From Podocnemis expansa (taxonomy: Eukaryota; Chordata; Testudines; Podocnemididae), in contig ML681997.1 of the NCBI GenBank assembly GCA_007922195.1, forward strand, positions 11,051,236 through 11,115,235: a DNA stretch of 64,000 bases. The letters are read 5' to 3'. The notes under the pieces were generated by a model. It searched no databases and was not told the origin of the DNA. It worked only from the letters and a program-made list of their open reading frames with translations. How positions within the stretch are numbered: the first letter of the stretch is position 1; each line of letters begins with the position of its first letter. This document shows, piece by piece, positions 43,284-56,137 of this stretch. Position numbers and translations under genes: made by a program.

Positions 43284-43483
43284 CAAATGATCCCATGATT
43301 TACACTCCCCTGCATTTATTTTCCTCCCATTCTGTAAGTTTCCCCATCTTCTCGAAGCATCTGATGAAGTGGGATTTTCTCCCATGAAAGCTCATGCGAT
43401 AAATAAATCTATTAGTCTTTAAGTGCCACAGGACTCCTTGCTTGTTTTGCTCAACTGGACTAACATGGCTGCCCCTTTGGAAC
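43284..43483 (+). mobile_element. Penelope 3' end with best ribozyme motif
   Basis: Begins in the 3' non-coding part (GATCCCATGATTTACACTCC), passes the complete terminal repeat and ends CTGCCCCTTTGGAAC. It preserves the intact ribozyme-like core described in the next entry. Confidence 0.9.
43357..43397 (+). ncRNA. Hammerhead-ribozyme-like motif in Penelope terminal repeat
   Basis: Layout: GCAT (stem I, 43357-43360), CTGATGA (43361-43367), one extra A, stem II GTGGGA/TCCCAT with loop TTTTC (43369-43385), GAAA (43386-43389), GCTC (43390-43393), ATGC (stem I, 43394-43397). GCAT pairs with ATGC. GAAA-GC-TC gives A15.1-U16.1 and G-C as a self-complementary AGCT stem III with no loop, so cleavage would fall after C43393 and would need a dimer. 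Penelope-like elements are known to carry hammerheads of minimal stem III. The extra A before stem II is a departure from the consensus. Activity is not shown. Confidence 0.62.
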
Positions 43484-43489
43484 ACCCCA

Positions 43490-44330
43490 AGAATCTGTAT
43501 TTGTATCTGTACTGTTCAACCTATTCAATAAGGATCTGGAAAAAAGAGTGAACAGTAAAATGGCAAAAATTTGTAGATGATACAAGATTACTCAGGATAG
43601 TTACAGCGAAAGTGGACTGAGAAGAGCTAAAAAGAGCTCTCACACAACTGGGTAACTTGGCAACAAAAAGGCAGGTGAAACTCAAAAATGATAAATGCAA
43701 AGTAACAAACTTTGGGGAAAAAAATCCCAGCTACATGTATAAAGTGATAGGTTCTAATTTAACCATTGTCACACAAAAAAGAGATCTTGGAGTCATTACG
43801 GATTTTTTCTCCAAAAACTTCAGACCAACGTGCAGTAGCAGTCAAAAAGATAACGTGACAGGATCTATCATGAAGTGTATTAAAAAAAGAGAGAGAAAAT
43901 ACCATAAGCCACTACATAAACCTATGATGCAGTCACACCTTGAATACTGTGTCCAGTTCTGATCTCCTACCCACCCACCATCTCCCTGGTCTCCCAGTGG
44001 AACTGGAAAAGGTTCAGAGAAGAGCAACAAAGATGATCAAGGGTATGGAATGGCTTCCACACAAGGAGACTGCAAAGACCAGGGCTGTACACCTTTAAAA
44101 AGAAAAGACTAAAGGAGAATGCCATATATGACATGATGGTCAGGGGGAAAGTGGTGTTTATTCTTTCTCACAGTATAAAAACCAGGGATCACCTGGTGAA
44201 ATTAATAAGCATCAAAATTGAATACAAACAAGAAGTACTTTTTCAGACAATGCACAGTTCACTTCTTGAACTCATTGCCACTGCATGTCATGAAAGATAA
44301 AATATGACTGGATGCTAAGAACTAAGTTCA
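43490..44330 (+). mobile_element. Diverged CR1-superfamily LINE fragment
   Basis: Plus-strand CR1-like 3' half. Recognisable are the reverse transcriptase tail (LKNDKCKVTNFGEKNPSYM, RDLGVITDFF) and, on the same strand, HLEYCVQF. Stops and frame changes are frequent. It is more diverged than the CR1 copies at 52583 and 60870. Confidence 0.75.
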
Positions 44331-45560
44331 CTGAGGATAGGTCCATCAAGTGGTACTGGCCAAGATGGTCAGAGATGCAACCCCATGGACAGGGCAACCC
44401 TAAATCTTTGCCTCCCAGAAGTCAGGATGAGAGGATGGGAATGGATCACGGCAACAGCCCTATTGTTCATCCCACTGATCTACTACAGTTTTCCCAAACT
44501 AATATTCTTATGAGTTTCCCTCTTTATGCAGAGCATGGCACCCCTATTTATTGGTTGTTATATACCACGCTGTCAGTTATTAAGAAAGCATCATTACGTG
44601 CTGCATTATTCTGGCACTCCCTAACTGCACAGGGCTTGTTACACCTAATCTTTCTTGGGTATCTAATGAAAAAACTAATTTCCATGGAACTTTTTTTTTT
44701 TTCAAAAAGTGAAAAGCAAGAATGAAGATAATAGTTTCAGACTTCAGATCCAATCTTGTAAAAATGTTGAGTTTGAAAGGGTCAGGATCTTCATGAAAAT
44801 ATTTGGCCTAATAGAAAAGCTAGTTTGCTTTCAGATAGCATGGAATAAAAGTATTCTGACATAAGTGTTTGGCCTTGGTGTGACAGGGAGGCACTGGCAA
44901 CTTCAGGGGACCCTAAAAGACCAAAATAGTGCAGGAACTTGCAGTAGGTGAACAGCTGCAGCAAGACCAACTTCACTCCCTCCTGGGAGCAACTGAAGCA
45001 AAGTTGTTAAAGGAGGGTTATGGGATTGCCACAATCACTCCTTTGCTCCCTTCAGGAGCTTCCTGCAACCAGAGGAGGCTCCTGAAGGCGGTCCACTCAG
45101 CTGGCAGTAGCCCAGCCAGGGGCTTCTAGCTGCTAGTCCCAGCCAGTGGCAGATTAATGCATGGTCCACAGGACCCATGTCCCAGGATCCCAGCCAATTT
45201 GCCTGGAAAAAGAACACAACAAGCTCTGGCAGGAGTTATGAGGGCAAAATCCCAGAGCCCAGTTTCGGCTAAGGACCTGCTCTTTCCCTGCACGGCTGCT
45301 CTAGAGGAGAGATCAGACTCAACACCAGGTACCGTTGCAGGATCCACAATGCCTCAGGGCTGTTGCAGCACAGTAGAGAGTTACCTTCACTTTTGTACTA
45401 CTTCCAGAGATGAATCTAATTTCCCTACCAAGAGCAGCTGTGCAGGGCAAGAGCAAGTTATATCCGTCCCCAGCCTGGCCGTCCTTAGCAGCTAGGAGTC
45501 CCTGACTGGAGTGCTCCCAACAGCAGGGGTAAATGGATTTCATGGAGAGGGGCTTATTTC
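44331..45560. other. Non-coding, unknown repeat-like GC-richer block
   Basis: The part from about 44880 to 45500 is GC-richer and contains CAGTGGCAGATTAATGCATG, which resembles the inner motif at 56940 (GGGCTGGATTAAGGACC). It may be an unnamed hAT-like element; the ends were not found. Confidence 0.35.
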
Positions 45561-48500
45561 ACAGATCATGACACATTTTCCACAGTTAGGGAATTAGTAA
45601 GGCTCTACCCATTGAAGCCAATGGAAAGATCTTCCATTAACTTTAATGGACAATGAATCAGGCTCTAAATGCAGCCCAAAAGCTATGCACTTTGGTGACT
45701 AACCATCTATAAATAACTTAACTGGATAGAAACCATGGGACACATCCTCAGGTAAAAAAATTGTGTACTTCCATTAAATTCAGTAGAAAGATGCCAATTT
45801 ATAATAGCTCAGGATCTGGCTCAACAGCTTCAAAACATCCTAAGATTAAATCTTGGCTCCACTGAAGTCAATGGGAATTTTGTCATGGACTTCAGGGGGC
45901 CTAGAACTGGATCCCTGAATGGCTAATTAGACATAAGCTACTTAGGCATCAGGAGTAGACAGCAGCTTTTGGTCATGGCCTTGGATCATATTGACCTTAA
46001 AACCAGGAATCATTCTCTGTTACCTCTGTTTCGCTCTCCTCCAGGAATCCCAGTATAAAATTTAATTTTAGAAAAATCTTTACCCTTTCATATTAATATT
46101 TAATTTAATTTATGTAATTATTGAATTGGGTTTTATTTATTTAATTTATTAAATTGTTTACTAAATTATTGTATTTAATTTAATTAAATTTAAGACTGAA
46201 ATACTGTGTGTATGCTCAGATTCGATCCTTTTCCCCCATATGTACTGCCTTAGAGATCTTTGGATCTAAATCTCCATTCAATCTCAGATGGATTAAATAT
46301 ATACGTTTGAGAAATTTTATAAGCAAGTTAATGAAAACATGTCCTTGTGATCCTCCAATTGTAGCCATCTTCCCTAGTTCCAGATGAACTGGCTTTCTAT
46401 GTTAAATTTATGTTTCTTTGTTTCAAAATGGGGAATTGAGAAGAGTAGTGTATCTCATCTTCTCTCTCCAGATCATCAAGGCAGTATCTTCCTCCTCAAA
46501 AAAAAAAGGATCATTCACCAAAACAAAAAAACACAACCCTTACACCCACTTTGAGAGGGGTTTGTGCTATTTTCTGTCTTCACTGCTACAAATAATGTAA
46601 ACTACTTCCAATTATATTGTAAGTAATCTGGAATCTTTCACTTTTTTTTTTCTGTACAGATAGAATTTTATTAAGCAATCAACTCCTAGAGCCTTGGCCT
46701 CCTAAAATACATTTATCAGTATTGTTATATTAGAATAGTTCAAAGCATCTGCCTGTGCATGATGAAATTATTAAAGACAAGATGCCCTGTTCTTACTACA
46801 AGTTTTTCTGCAACACTGTTCCACGTGTTAGAAATTGGGCACTAACTTCATGCCCTTTCATGCAACCACCAAGCTTTTGGAGGTGCAGCCAGTCTTTCTG
46901 CAAGGCAATGTATCATGTGTGTAAACTGTATACTGAAATTACAAAACTGACTTCAGGTTTTACATAAAATGTTGGAAAATGGGGCTTTTAAATACAAAGG
47001 GTTCCCTCATCCCTAACTGCACAAAGCAAACAATATCTAAGTAAGTGTTATAATAGAATCATACATGTTCATTTTATGTCAAATGGAAACCTGTTGTTTT
47101 ATTGCATATTTCACAAATAATGCAATTTATTTCAATATGATAGTCTACTGCAAATCCGTCCATAGTAAAATATATACAACTCAAGCACTAGCTCTAAAAA
47201 ATTCAAGACTTAAAACAATTTTGGCAAAATAAAATTAATCTTACCCATATAACTTTTAAAGTAAAGCTATGCTTAACTAGACTTGTCACAAAAAAATGTC
47301 CATTTTAAATTTATCTTGATTTATTTACATCACTGTTCTCAGCAAGGCACAAAAAAACCCTGCTAATGATTATTTCTGAAGCTTTGTGTCATGTTTTCTA
47401 AACCATTTAAATTACATGAAAATCCAAGTACTGCTTGTTGTTGATGACACAAATTACAGGTAACTACTAAGCAACTATTTTTATATGTAATGCATGATAT
47501 ATAACTTTAAACTAAATATATCTAATATCACCCATACTTAATGGATAGATTAAAAACTTGGCAAACTTTTAAACACTTGTTGGACAGCAGTGTGCTGTAC
47601 AAAACCTACAGCATTAACAAACCACACCAGAAGAAAAAATATCTAACAAAATAAAAGATAAAATCCTGAACAGACTGAAGTCAGTGGGAATTGTGCAGTG
47701 GATTCAACTGGGCCAAGATTTCACTTCATTAGATCATCCCAAAAGTTAAACTACAGACTAGAACAATGTTTCACTATGTTAACATAGCATGATCAAAAGA
47801 GTTTCTTTGGGATTTCTGTTCTTTGGGCTTCATGATTACCCCTTCTGGAGATCAGCAGATTTTTCTCTGTGAACACTTCTTTTTGGTAACAGAAGCATGC
47901 TGCACACACACAACTGTATAATATGGTAGAGGAACACAAACAAAACCTCTACATCAAAATTATGAAACTAGTGCTAAACAAATAAAGTCAAACAATCATG
48001 GCAATCATTTTAAATCTGTTTTTTTCCATTACTGCTTGGGATTTCAAGCATTACTTTGATCTTAAAATTCAAATTGGTAAAGAAAGCTGCTTGTTAGCAG
48101 TAGCTGCCACGCGAGTGCCTCCTTGTGGCCATGCAATAAATTTGTTAGTCTTCAAAAGTGCCACCAGACCTCTCATTTGTTTTGCTGAACTAGACTAACA
48201 CGGCTACCCTTTTGGTCCTTGTGGCCAGTAGCACTTCTACGATGCCCTGCTTCTAGCAGTCCTGTTCTGGGCCTGGGCCTCATTAAGCACCACAGAGAGT
48301 CTTTGTTGTGGCTCACAACAAAATACTAAATGCGATCAGACTACTTAATCCCAAAACAACATAACACAGTCCACAAGCATGAATTCTACTTTAAGCCACC
48401 AGTTCCCAGCTCTCCTGTTCTGCTTCCTTACTCTTGCTCAACCAAACACGCCCTGCAGTTTCTGATACCTTTACATTCCCTTCAGGTCAGGCTTACCTTG

Positions 48501-51500
48501 TAATCCAGGCTGGCTTATTCCCCAAGCTCTTCAGCCCAGGCAAGCCATCCTGTTATCACAACACATTGTAAACAAGAGTCAGGGATTTCTAAATCCCATA
48601 CCAGTTACCAATTTTTTATTTCTCCTTTGGAGATCTCTAAGGAAGATCTTCAGTGCCCAAATACACATAATATTACTAATCTAATGCCGCTGACAATACA
48701 GTCATCAAGAATTGATCCACACCATATTCTACAAAAGAAAGGAAAAAGTATGTTGCAATCTTACACAGACAGAGTAACTCTATTTTACTTTTTTTTTTCT
48801 TCTAAGTGCAGAGGGTATAGCAAAGAAGGAGGTTACATGCAAAGGTAAAGTATATAAATTCTACAGATAAAGTGCAGTTTAGAGGAACTTTTGTGAAAGG
48901 TCCAAAAGAAGTGGCTAAATATTGTGGCTTTTAAATCTTGTGTTGGAAATTCAGATATGTATTTGTTGGTCCTGTAAAAGATACCCCACTGCTACATTAT
49001 CCTTTTTTTCCTGAAGAACTATATGTCTACAATTTCAGTAACTTGAAGAGAGAGAAAAATGTTCATTACAATCACCAATTCAGAATCTGATTCTGTATCA
49101 CAACCATACTGTTTTCCTTAATATCACAAATGACTATTTGCTCTTTAGACTATTGTCTAGTATTTGTATTTTTTCCCTTCAAAAAAAGACCATTCAGCAC
49201 TGTATCTATCAGACTTTTAAAAACCAATAGTTAAAATTACTGCAAATTTGCTTTTTACCCCCTCCCACAAACTGAAGGTTTTATTCAATGTATCTAACAA
49301 AGAGTGCTCAGATGATTCCATTGATTTTTAGGCAGAACTCCTAATTTATTTTGAATGGGGCCCTCTGTCTAAGAATGATGACTTGAGATAGCTCTTTGAT
49401 AATATACTCTCATAGCTTTAGCATATTTGCTATTATACTACATGGATCTTATATTTTGAAAAGCATCCTTAATAAACAAGACTTCCCTTTTATCTAATTG
49501 TGAAACATTTTCAAACCACAAAATTCTTTCTTTACATTACAAAAATAAATTAAATAGACATAAAATGGTGAAATCTTAATCATATTAAACTATGAGTTTA
49601 CAATCAGTTACCTAAACATAGATTTGTGGGAAAAAAGCTTGAAAAGAAGGTTTGGTATCTTCTGGAACTCAAATTCTTAACAATTCAGTAAGGGCCTGAT
49701 CCTAAGCCAATTGTAAATTATTTCTCAAATCAGAAATGTTTGTTTTCCACTAATTTATGTAAAACATTCATGTTAATTTCAGTTCAGTAGTGCTATTGTA
49801 GAGAACTTGCGTATTCTGTGTAGTAAACTGCTGTAAATGTTCCATGAAATCCTCAAATACTTTCCAAAGACATAAATGTTAAAGAATAATTTTTATCTGC
49901 ATAAATTGATCATATTTTAAGAGCATAATTTCTAATGGAATTAAACTTTTAAAAAATCCAAAAGAAAATATCTCACAGCATAAAAATGTCAAGATATTTT
50001 ACTATTCACATACCTATTGGTTATCAATAACACGGCATTATAACATTTTTTTTTAAAATGCACATTTGAGTTAATTCAGTACTTACCTGGTATGCACTTT
50101 TAAAGAGCAGAAAACCTGTTCTTCATCAGATGCCATTAAATGTAAGTAGGATTTTCATACAGCACGTCTGGATTTATTTTCCTTCCTTATTTCAGAGACT
50201 CTTTAACAGCAATGCCCACCATCACTTATTTTAGACCACAGAGCGGAGGACCTGAAATACCAGTCTTTACAAAGCAACATGATGCCAGCTCATCAGTACA
50301 AGATTACACAGATACTCTCAAAGCTTCCTTTCCCAATGAAGGGAAGACCTCAAAATAAGTTCCTCCTCCTCCTCCCTTCTGACATGACAAATTCAAAGCT
50401 TGCTATTCACTGCAGTTGGAGCTACCAGACAGCTAAGCAGTTGAATAAACCAAGTATTCTCATATATACCAAGATAATTTGCATTATCAATATATCCAGC
50501 AGCATAAATCTTGACACTGTACCTAATCTTTGCTTTGAACTTACTCTTACAATCATCTCATGCCTTTCTGCTAATCCATACACTGAAAAACCTCATTAGA
50601 GATTATTGCAGTGAATGCTTTTTATCATTAAAGGAAAATAAAGAACCTGGATTTATCTCAATAAAGTCCAGTTCCAGGTATTTTCAAACAACACTGCTGA
50701 TAGAAATTTAGCTAGAAATCCCGTAGTAGTTAGCTTCATAATACCAAGAAATCACTTAACACTTTTCATTTTTATAGCACTTTATGAACATTACCTAACA
50801 AAGGCCAGGTTCTTAGTTATACATTGTAAGGCATTATATCATATTTAAACTGCTCTGTCAGTGCAAAAGGACCTGAATATGAAATGATGCAAAGCAGCCT
50901 TTGGGCCAGATTTTCAAAAATATTCAGTCACCTAAAAATACAGATAGGACCTGGAGGGATTTTCCAACTCTTCATAACAAAGTAGGCGTCCTGAGCCCTC
51001 ATTACTGATCAGGACCGCATTTTGTAAGGCACTGTACAAATAAAGACTAGAAGGCCACTTCCTACTTCAGAGTTTACAATCTGAATACAAGAAAAGACAA
51101 AACAGATCTATGTGGAGTTCAAGGAAACAATGAGACAAAACTGGTTAGCATGATAGGCAGTGTTCTCAGCTCACCAGCAGCCTATGAGAAGGACTTTAGG
51201 GACCTCATAGGTGCTGTGTCAGAAGAGGCTACTTAACCAATGTGCTTAATCCCTTCTCTTTCCTTGTCAGTTTTTCAGTGGCGCTGATCATTAATAGAGC
51301 CTTCCAGTTATTTTATATTTGAACCCAGCATTTGGGTGACAGCCTGGGGGTGGAGGATAGTGCATTTAGAACTGTGCTGCAATAATGAACTAAAATGTTT
51401 CTAAACAATGTCTTTTTCTCCCCATCTGCTATAAATTAAGAAGGTATTTCTGGGAAGGCAAAAGGACAAAGATGACTCTAATCCTTCTGCCAACTGTGGC

Positions 51501-52047
51501 ACAGTAAACTGCTGTTATTGGGAAGTCCTATTTTACAACTGTTCTGTTGCACATCTTTACATGCTGCCTCAATTAGCAGCACAGCACTGAGACCATTTGT
51601 GCTGGGAAGACTGACATGCTGTTATTTAATGCTAGTCTTCACCGACAAAAGCAAATTTGCCACCGTCAGTTCAAACTTCCTGGTGAACTGTTTAGGTCTT
51701 TGAAGACCTGTTCAGCAGATCAGGAAGTTCAATCCCTGAACGCCACCTCGGCAACTTTAAGTAACTCACATATGTCTGTTCGACTGCAGCCAGAAAGGGC
51801 AGGCATTATAAACCTGCCCTCAGATTCACACAAATGTTGTTACTCTTCCATTTTATGGACCCCTCTTTAACACTCTGATCCAAACTAGGAAAATTCTGTC
51901 TGGTCCAAACGAGGAATGTTTCCCCATTGCTGACAGTAGGTGTTAACATGTGCAGCTAAAAAGGTGGTGAGAACAACTTGACTGCAAACACAGACAGGAC
52001 AAAACCATGCCCTGCAACACCATTATCTCAATTTTAGAGATGGGGAA
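45561..52047. other. AT-rich, repeat-poor upstream region
   Basis: About 6.5 kb of AT-rich DNA with only one clear element (Penelope fragment at 48128-48214). It includes TTTAATTTAATTTA-type runs near 46095-46190. Short phrases such as GAAGTCAATGGGAATTTTG (45866) resemble old amniote repeats. No ORF shows a known motif. It may hold regulatory sequence or an untranslated ESR2 exon, but none can be named. Confidence 0.45.
48128..48214 (+). repeat. Penelope terminal repeat, 3' part
   Basis: CATGCAATAAATTTGTTAGT followed by GTGCCACCAGACCTC and GACTAACACGGCTACCCTTT. 5'-truncated after the ribozyme. Confidence 0.85.
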
Positions 52048-52285
52048 ATGGAAGGGACTTGCCCTCAGTCAATGGCAGAGCTGAGAATAGAAATAGGGCC
52101 AGATTACGGCTCCCGGAGGCCCAGGCTATTCACTTTTATGGACCCTCTATCCCACCATGCTGGCACCCATCCTGGGGCAGGGCATGACAGGGCGAGGTGG
52201 AAAGCAGTTGAGCTGACGTTGGGCCTGGCAGACGTGCTAGTCCCCACAAATGTAGCCAGCCCCCCACAGCACCCACCAGCTCCCC

Positions 52286-52582
52286 CAAACACAGCCCTTA
52301 CAAAAAGCCAGTATCAGATACAATCACTTCATCCCTCATTGTTTTCTGAAAGCAGCACATGCCATCTCCTCAGGTTTTTCAAGAGGCTATATGGGGATCC
52401 TCGCAGGCTTCCCCCTGAGCTTTCTGAGGGGAGCCCCTCACTGGCTTCCCAAAGAGCTGAGGAGAGTCTCGGCTTCTTTAGGGTCTGAAGGGGGGGGCTC
52501 ACTGACTTCTGCCCCCCCACACCCCCCAGGTCTAGCCAGGATGCACAAAGAGTGTCTTTGTGGTTATCTGCTGAGGAGCTTA
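52286..52582 (+). repeat. First direct repeat, left part
   Basis: Begins AAACACAGCCCTTACAAAAA then GCCAGTATCAG and matches 57654-57950 in order, with conserved phrases TTTCAAGAGGCTATAT, GAGGGGAGCCCCTC and GTCTAGCCAGGATG. Interrupted at 52583 by the CR1. Confidence 0.75.
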
Positions 52583-52655
52583 TAGACTCATAGGGCTAGA
52601 AGGGACCTCATGAGGTCATCTAGTCCAACCCCCTGCCAAAAAAGCAGGACTCTCA

Positions 52656-54440
52656 TTAAATTATCCCAGCCAGGGTTTTGTCTAACCAAGCCTTAAATAG
52701 CTCCAAAGATGGAGATTCCACCACTTCCCTAGGAAGCCCATTCCAGTGCTTCACCACTCTCCTAGTAAGAACGTTTTTCCTAATATCCAACCTTGACCTC
52801 CCCAAATGCAACTTGAAACCATTGTTCCTTGTTCTGTCCTCTGTTACTACAGAGAACAGCTGAGCTCCATCCCCCTTGGAGCATCCCTTCAAGTAGCTGA
52901 AGGTTGCTATCAAATCCCCCCTCAGACTTCTCCTCTGCAGCCTAAATAAGCCTAGTTCCTTCAGTCTCTCTTCATAGGTCTTTTGCTCCAGCCCCTTGAT
53001 CATTTTGTTGCCCTCCACTGGACTCTTTCTAATTTGTCCACGTCCTTTCTGTAGTGCGGAGCCCAAAACTGGACACAGTATTCCAGATGCGGCCTCACCA
53101 GTGCTGAATAGAGGGGAATGATCACATACCTTGATCTGCTGGCAGCACTTCTACTCATCCAGCCCAGTACACCATTGGCCTTTCTGGCAGCAAGAGCACA
53201 CTGCTGACTCATATAACCCCCAGGTTCTTTTCTACACTTCTGCTACTTAGCTGATCACTCCCCAGCCTGTAGCAGTACATGGGGTTTTTCTGTCCCAAGT
53301 GCAGGACTTTGCACTTGTCCTCGTTGAACCTCATGAGATTGCTATTGGCCCACTGCTCCTATTTGTCTAGGTCTCCCTGAATCCTGTCCCTGCCCTCCAG
53401 TGTGTCTACCATTCCCCCCAGCTTGGTATCATCCACAAACTTAGTGAGTGTGCAATCTATCCCATCATCCAGATCATTAATGAAAATGTTGAACAGAACT
53501 GGCCCCAGGACCGACCCCTGGGCACACCACTTGTTATTGGTTGCCACCTAGACATGGAGCCATTGATTCCTACTCACAGAAACCACTGATCTAGCCAATT
53601 CTCTATCCACCTTATGGTCCACATGTCCAACCCATACTTCCTTAACTTGCTGACGAGAATGCTGTATCAAAAGTTTTGCTAAAGTCGAGGTATATCACAT
53701 CAACGGCTCTTCCCACATCCACAAATCCAGTCATCTCATCATAGAAGGCAAGGAGGTTGGTCAGGCACAATTTACCCTTGGTGAATCCATGCTGACTGTT
53801 CCTGATCACTCTGTTTTCCTCCAAGTGTTTCAGGATGGATTCTTTGAGAGCCTGCTCCATGATTTTTCCAGGGATTGAGGTGAGGCTGACAGGTCTGTAC
53901 TTCCCCAGATCCTCCTTTTTCCTTTTCTTGAAGATAGGCACTATATTTGCTTTTTTCCAGTCCTCTGGCACCTCCCCCATTCACCAAGAGTTTTCAGAGA
54001 TAATGGCTAGCAGTACTGCTATCTCATCGGCCAACTCCCTCAACACCCTCAGATGCAGTTTGTCCAGCCCCATGGATTTGTGCACATCCAGTTTCTTTAA
54101 GTAGTCCCTAACCTGTCACCAGGAGCCTCTCTTCTTCTCTCCAATCTGCCATATCCAGTGTAGTGGGCTGGGAGCTGGCCCTGCCTGTGAAAACCGAAAC
54201 AAAAAAAGCATTGAGCACTTCAGCTTTTTCTTCATCCTCCATCATGAGCATTCCTGCCCCATTCAGTAAGGGACCTACACCATCCTTGATCCTTTTCTTG
54301 TTATTGACATACTTGTAGAACCCCTTCCTGTTATCCTTCACATCCCTTGCTAGCCGCAACTCTAACTGTCCTTTGGCCTTTCTGATTTTATCCCTGCAGT
54401 CCCGAGCAATATCTTTATATGCCTCCTTAGTCATCTGTCC
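52656..54440 (-). pseudogene. CR1 ORF2 reverse transcriptase (relic)
   Basis: Minus-strand pieces in order: KIRKAKGQLELRLARDVKDN (54370), [17 protein letters not shown] (53950), [19 protein letters not shown] (53900), [19 protein letters not shown] (53770), [19 protein letters not shown] (53430), [20 protein letters not shown] (53040) and [20 protein letters not shown] (52990). FVDD is the catalytic block and is intact here. Frame changes between the pieces show the ORF is broken. Functions in target-primed reverse transcription of CR1 RNA when intact. Confidence 0.9.
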
Positions 54441-54866
54441 AAGCTTCCACTTCCTGTAAGCTTCCTTTTTATGCTTTAGCTCAGTGCAGAGCTCTCTGTT
54501 AAGTCACACTGGGCACCTTTCACATTTGCTGTGCTTTCTGCTCATCGGAATGGTATCTTCCTCTGCCCTCAGCAGGGTTTCTTTAAAAATACAGCCAGCT
54601 CCCTTGGACACCTTTCTCCTTCAGATCAGCTCCCAAGGGATCCTGCCCATCAGTTCCCTGAGGGAGCCAAAATCTGCCTTTCTGAAGTCTAGGGTCTGTT
54701 TGGCTTCTTTCCTTTTTTCCATTGATCAGCATCTTGAACTCTACCATCTCATCGTTACTGCTGCCCAGGCTGCCATTCACTTCTACTTCTCCAATCAATT
54801 CTTCTCTGTTTGTGAGCAGCAGGTCGAGAGGTGCAAGACCCCTAGTTGGTTCCTCCAGCATTTGTA

Positions 54867-55120
54867 CTAGGAAGTTGTTGTCAACACTCTCCAAAAACTT
54901 CCTGGATTGCTTGTGCACTGCTGTATTGGCCTCCCAGCAGATGTCAGGGTAATTGAAGCCCCCATGAGAACCAGGGCCTGTGCTTTAGAAACTTCTGCCA
55001 GTTGTCCATAGAATGCCTCATCTACCTCCTCCTTCTCATCTGGTGGTCTATAATAGACACCCACCATGACATCTCCCTTGTTGGCCTCTCCTCTAAACTT
55101 AACCCACAGACTTTCAACAG
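54867..55120 (-). pseudogene. CR1 endonuclease fragment with frameshift
   Basis: The minus strand reads GVYYRPPDEKEEVDEAFYGQ, a conserved CR1 endonuclease block. The metal-binding GDFN block that normally follows LMG is out of frame by one missing base near 54965, giving LMGASIT instead. The apurinic/apyrimidinic-type endonuclease would nick target DNA. Confidence 0.85.
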
Positions 55121-55735
55121 GCTTGTTTCCACTTTCATAGTGGAGCTCTGAGCAGTCATAGAGCTCTTTTACATAGAGTGCTATTCCTCCCCCTCTTATT
55201 CCCTGCCTATTCTTCCTGAATCATTTATACCCATCCATGGCAGAGCTCCAGTCATGCAAGCTCCCACCATGTCTCTCTTATTCCAATTATATCATAGTTC
55301 CTCATCTGCGCCAGTACTACCAATTCTTCCTGCTTGCTTCCCAGGCTCCTCGTACACCTAAAATACCAGGCTGATTGCCCTACTTTCCTCTGTCAATTTT
55401 CAGTTCGATTGCATCTACCTTCTTGCATTTTCTCCCAGCATTGTCCTCCCCCACTTGCCTCAGGTATTAGGGCTTCATTAGGACACCTAAGACAATTATT
55501 TGATTCCCCCTCCCCCCCACCATGTTCCAACTACCCTCTCTTTTATCCCTGGTGTTACAGTCCCAGCACCCCCCAAGTTCCATCCCTTCCCCCCAGGTCT
55601 CCCACATTGTCACTTACCTGTGGGCTTTGGTCTCCTTCCCCCTTCAAACCTAGTTTAAAGCTCTCCTCACTAGGTTAGCCAGTCTGTGTCCGAATATGTT
55701 CTTTCCCTTCTTCAACAGATGGAGTCCATCTCTGC

Positions 55736-56137
55736 CTAGCAGTCCTTCTTCCTGGAACAGCACTCCATGGTTGAGGAAGCCAAAGCCCTCCATCTTTGCA
55801 GCCAGGCATTCATCTCCAGGATGCATCTATCTCTGCTCAGGCCCCTTTCCTTGACCAGAAGGATCGAGGAGACCACCTGTGCTCCGAACTCCTTCAGCTG
55901 TGCTCCCAGAGCCCTGAAGTCACCTTTGATCTGCCGAGGATCATCTCTTGCAGTATCATTGGTTCCCACATGGATGAGTAGCATGGGGTAGCAGTCAGAG
56001 GGGCAGATGATTCTCGACAGTCCCTCCGTAACATCTTGGATACGGGCACCCAGCAGGCAGCATATGTCCTGAGAGGCCTTATCAGGGCGACAGATAGGTG
56101 CCTCTGTCCCCCTCAAAATTGGGTGCCCAACCACCAC
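55736..56137 (-). pseudogene. CR1 ORF1 esterase-like domain (relic)
   Basis: The minus-strand reading gives MLLIHVGTNDTARDDP at about 55930-55990 and continues FRALGAQLKEFGAQVVSSIL. IHVGTND is the SGNH/GDSL esterase block known from ORF1 of CR1 clade LINEs. Upstream is PICRPDKASQDICCLLGARI. The frame ends at 55736. Its biochemical role in CR1 is not settled. Confidence 0.85.

Noticed and set aside
45800..45910. Inverted phrases around GAAGTCAATGGGAATTTTG as a hairpin element
   Set aside because: Such phrases are common old amniote repeat remnants; no ends or duplication could be defined.
52048..52488. 146-codon plus-strand ORF
   Set aside because: It crosses the start of a repeated unit, and the matching region at 57654 does not preserve the frame.
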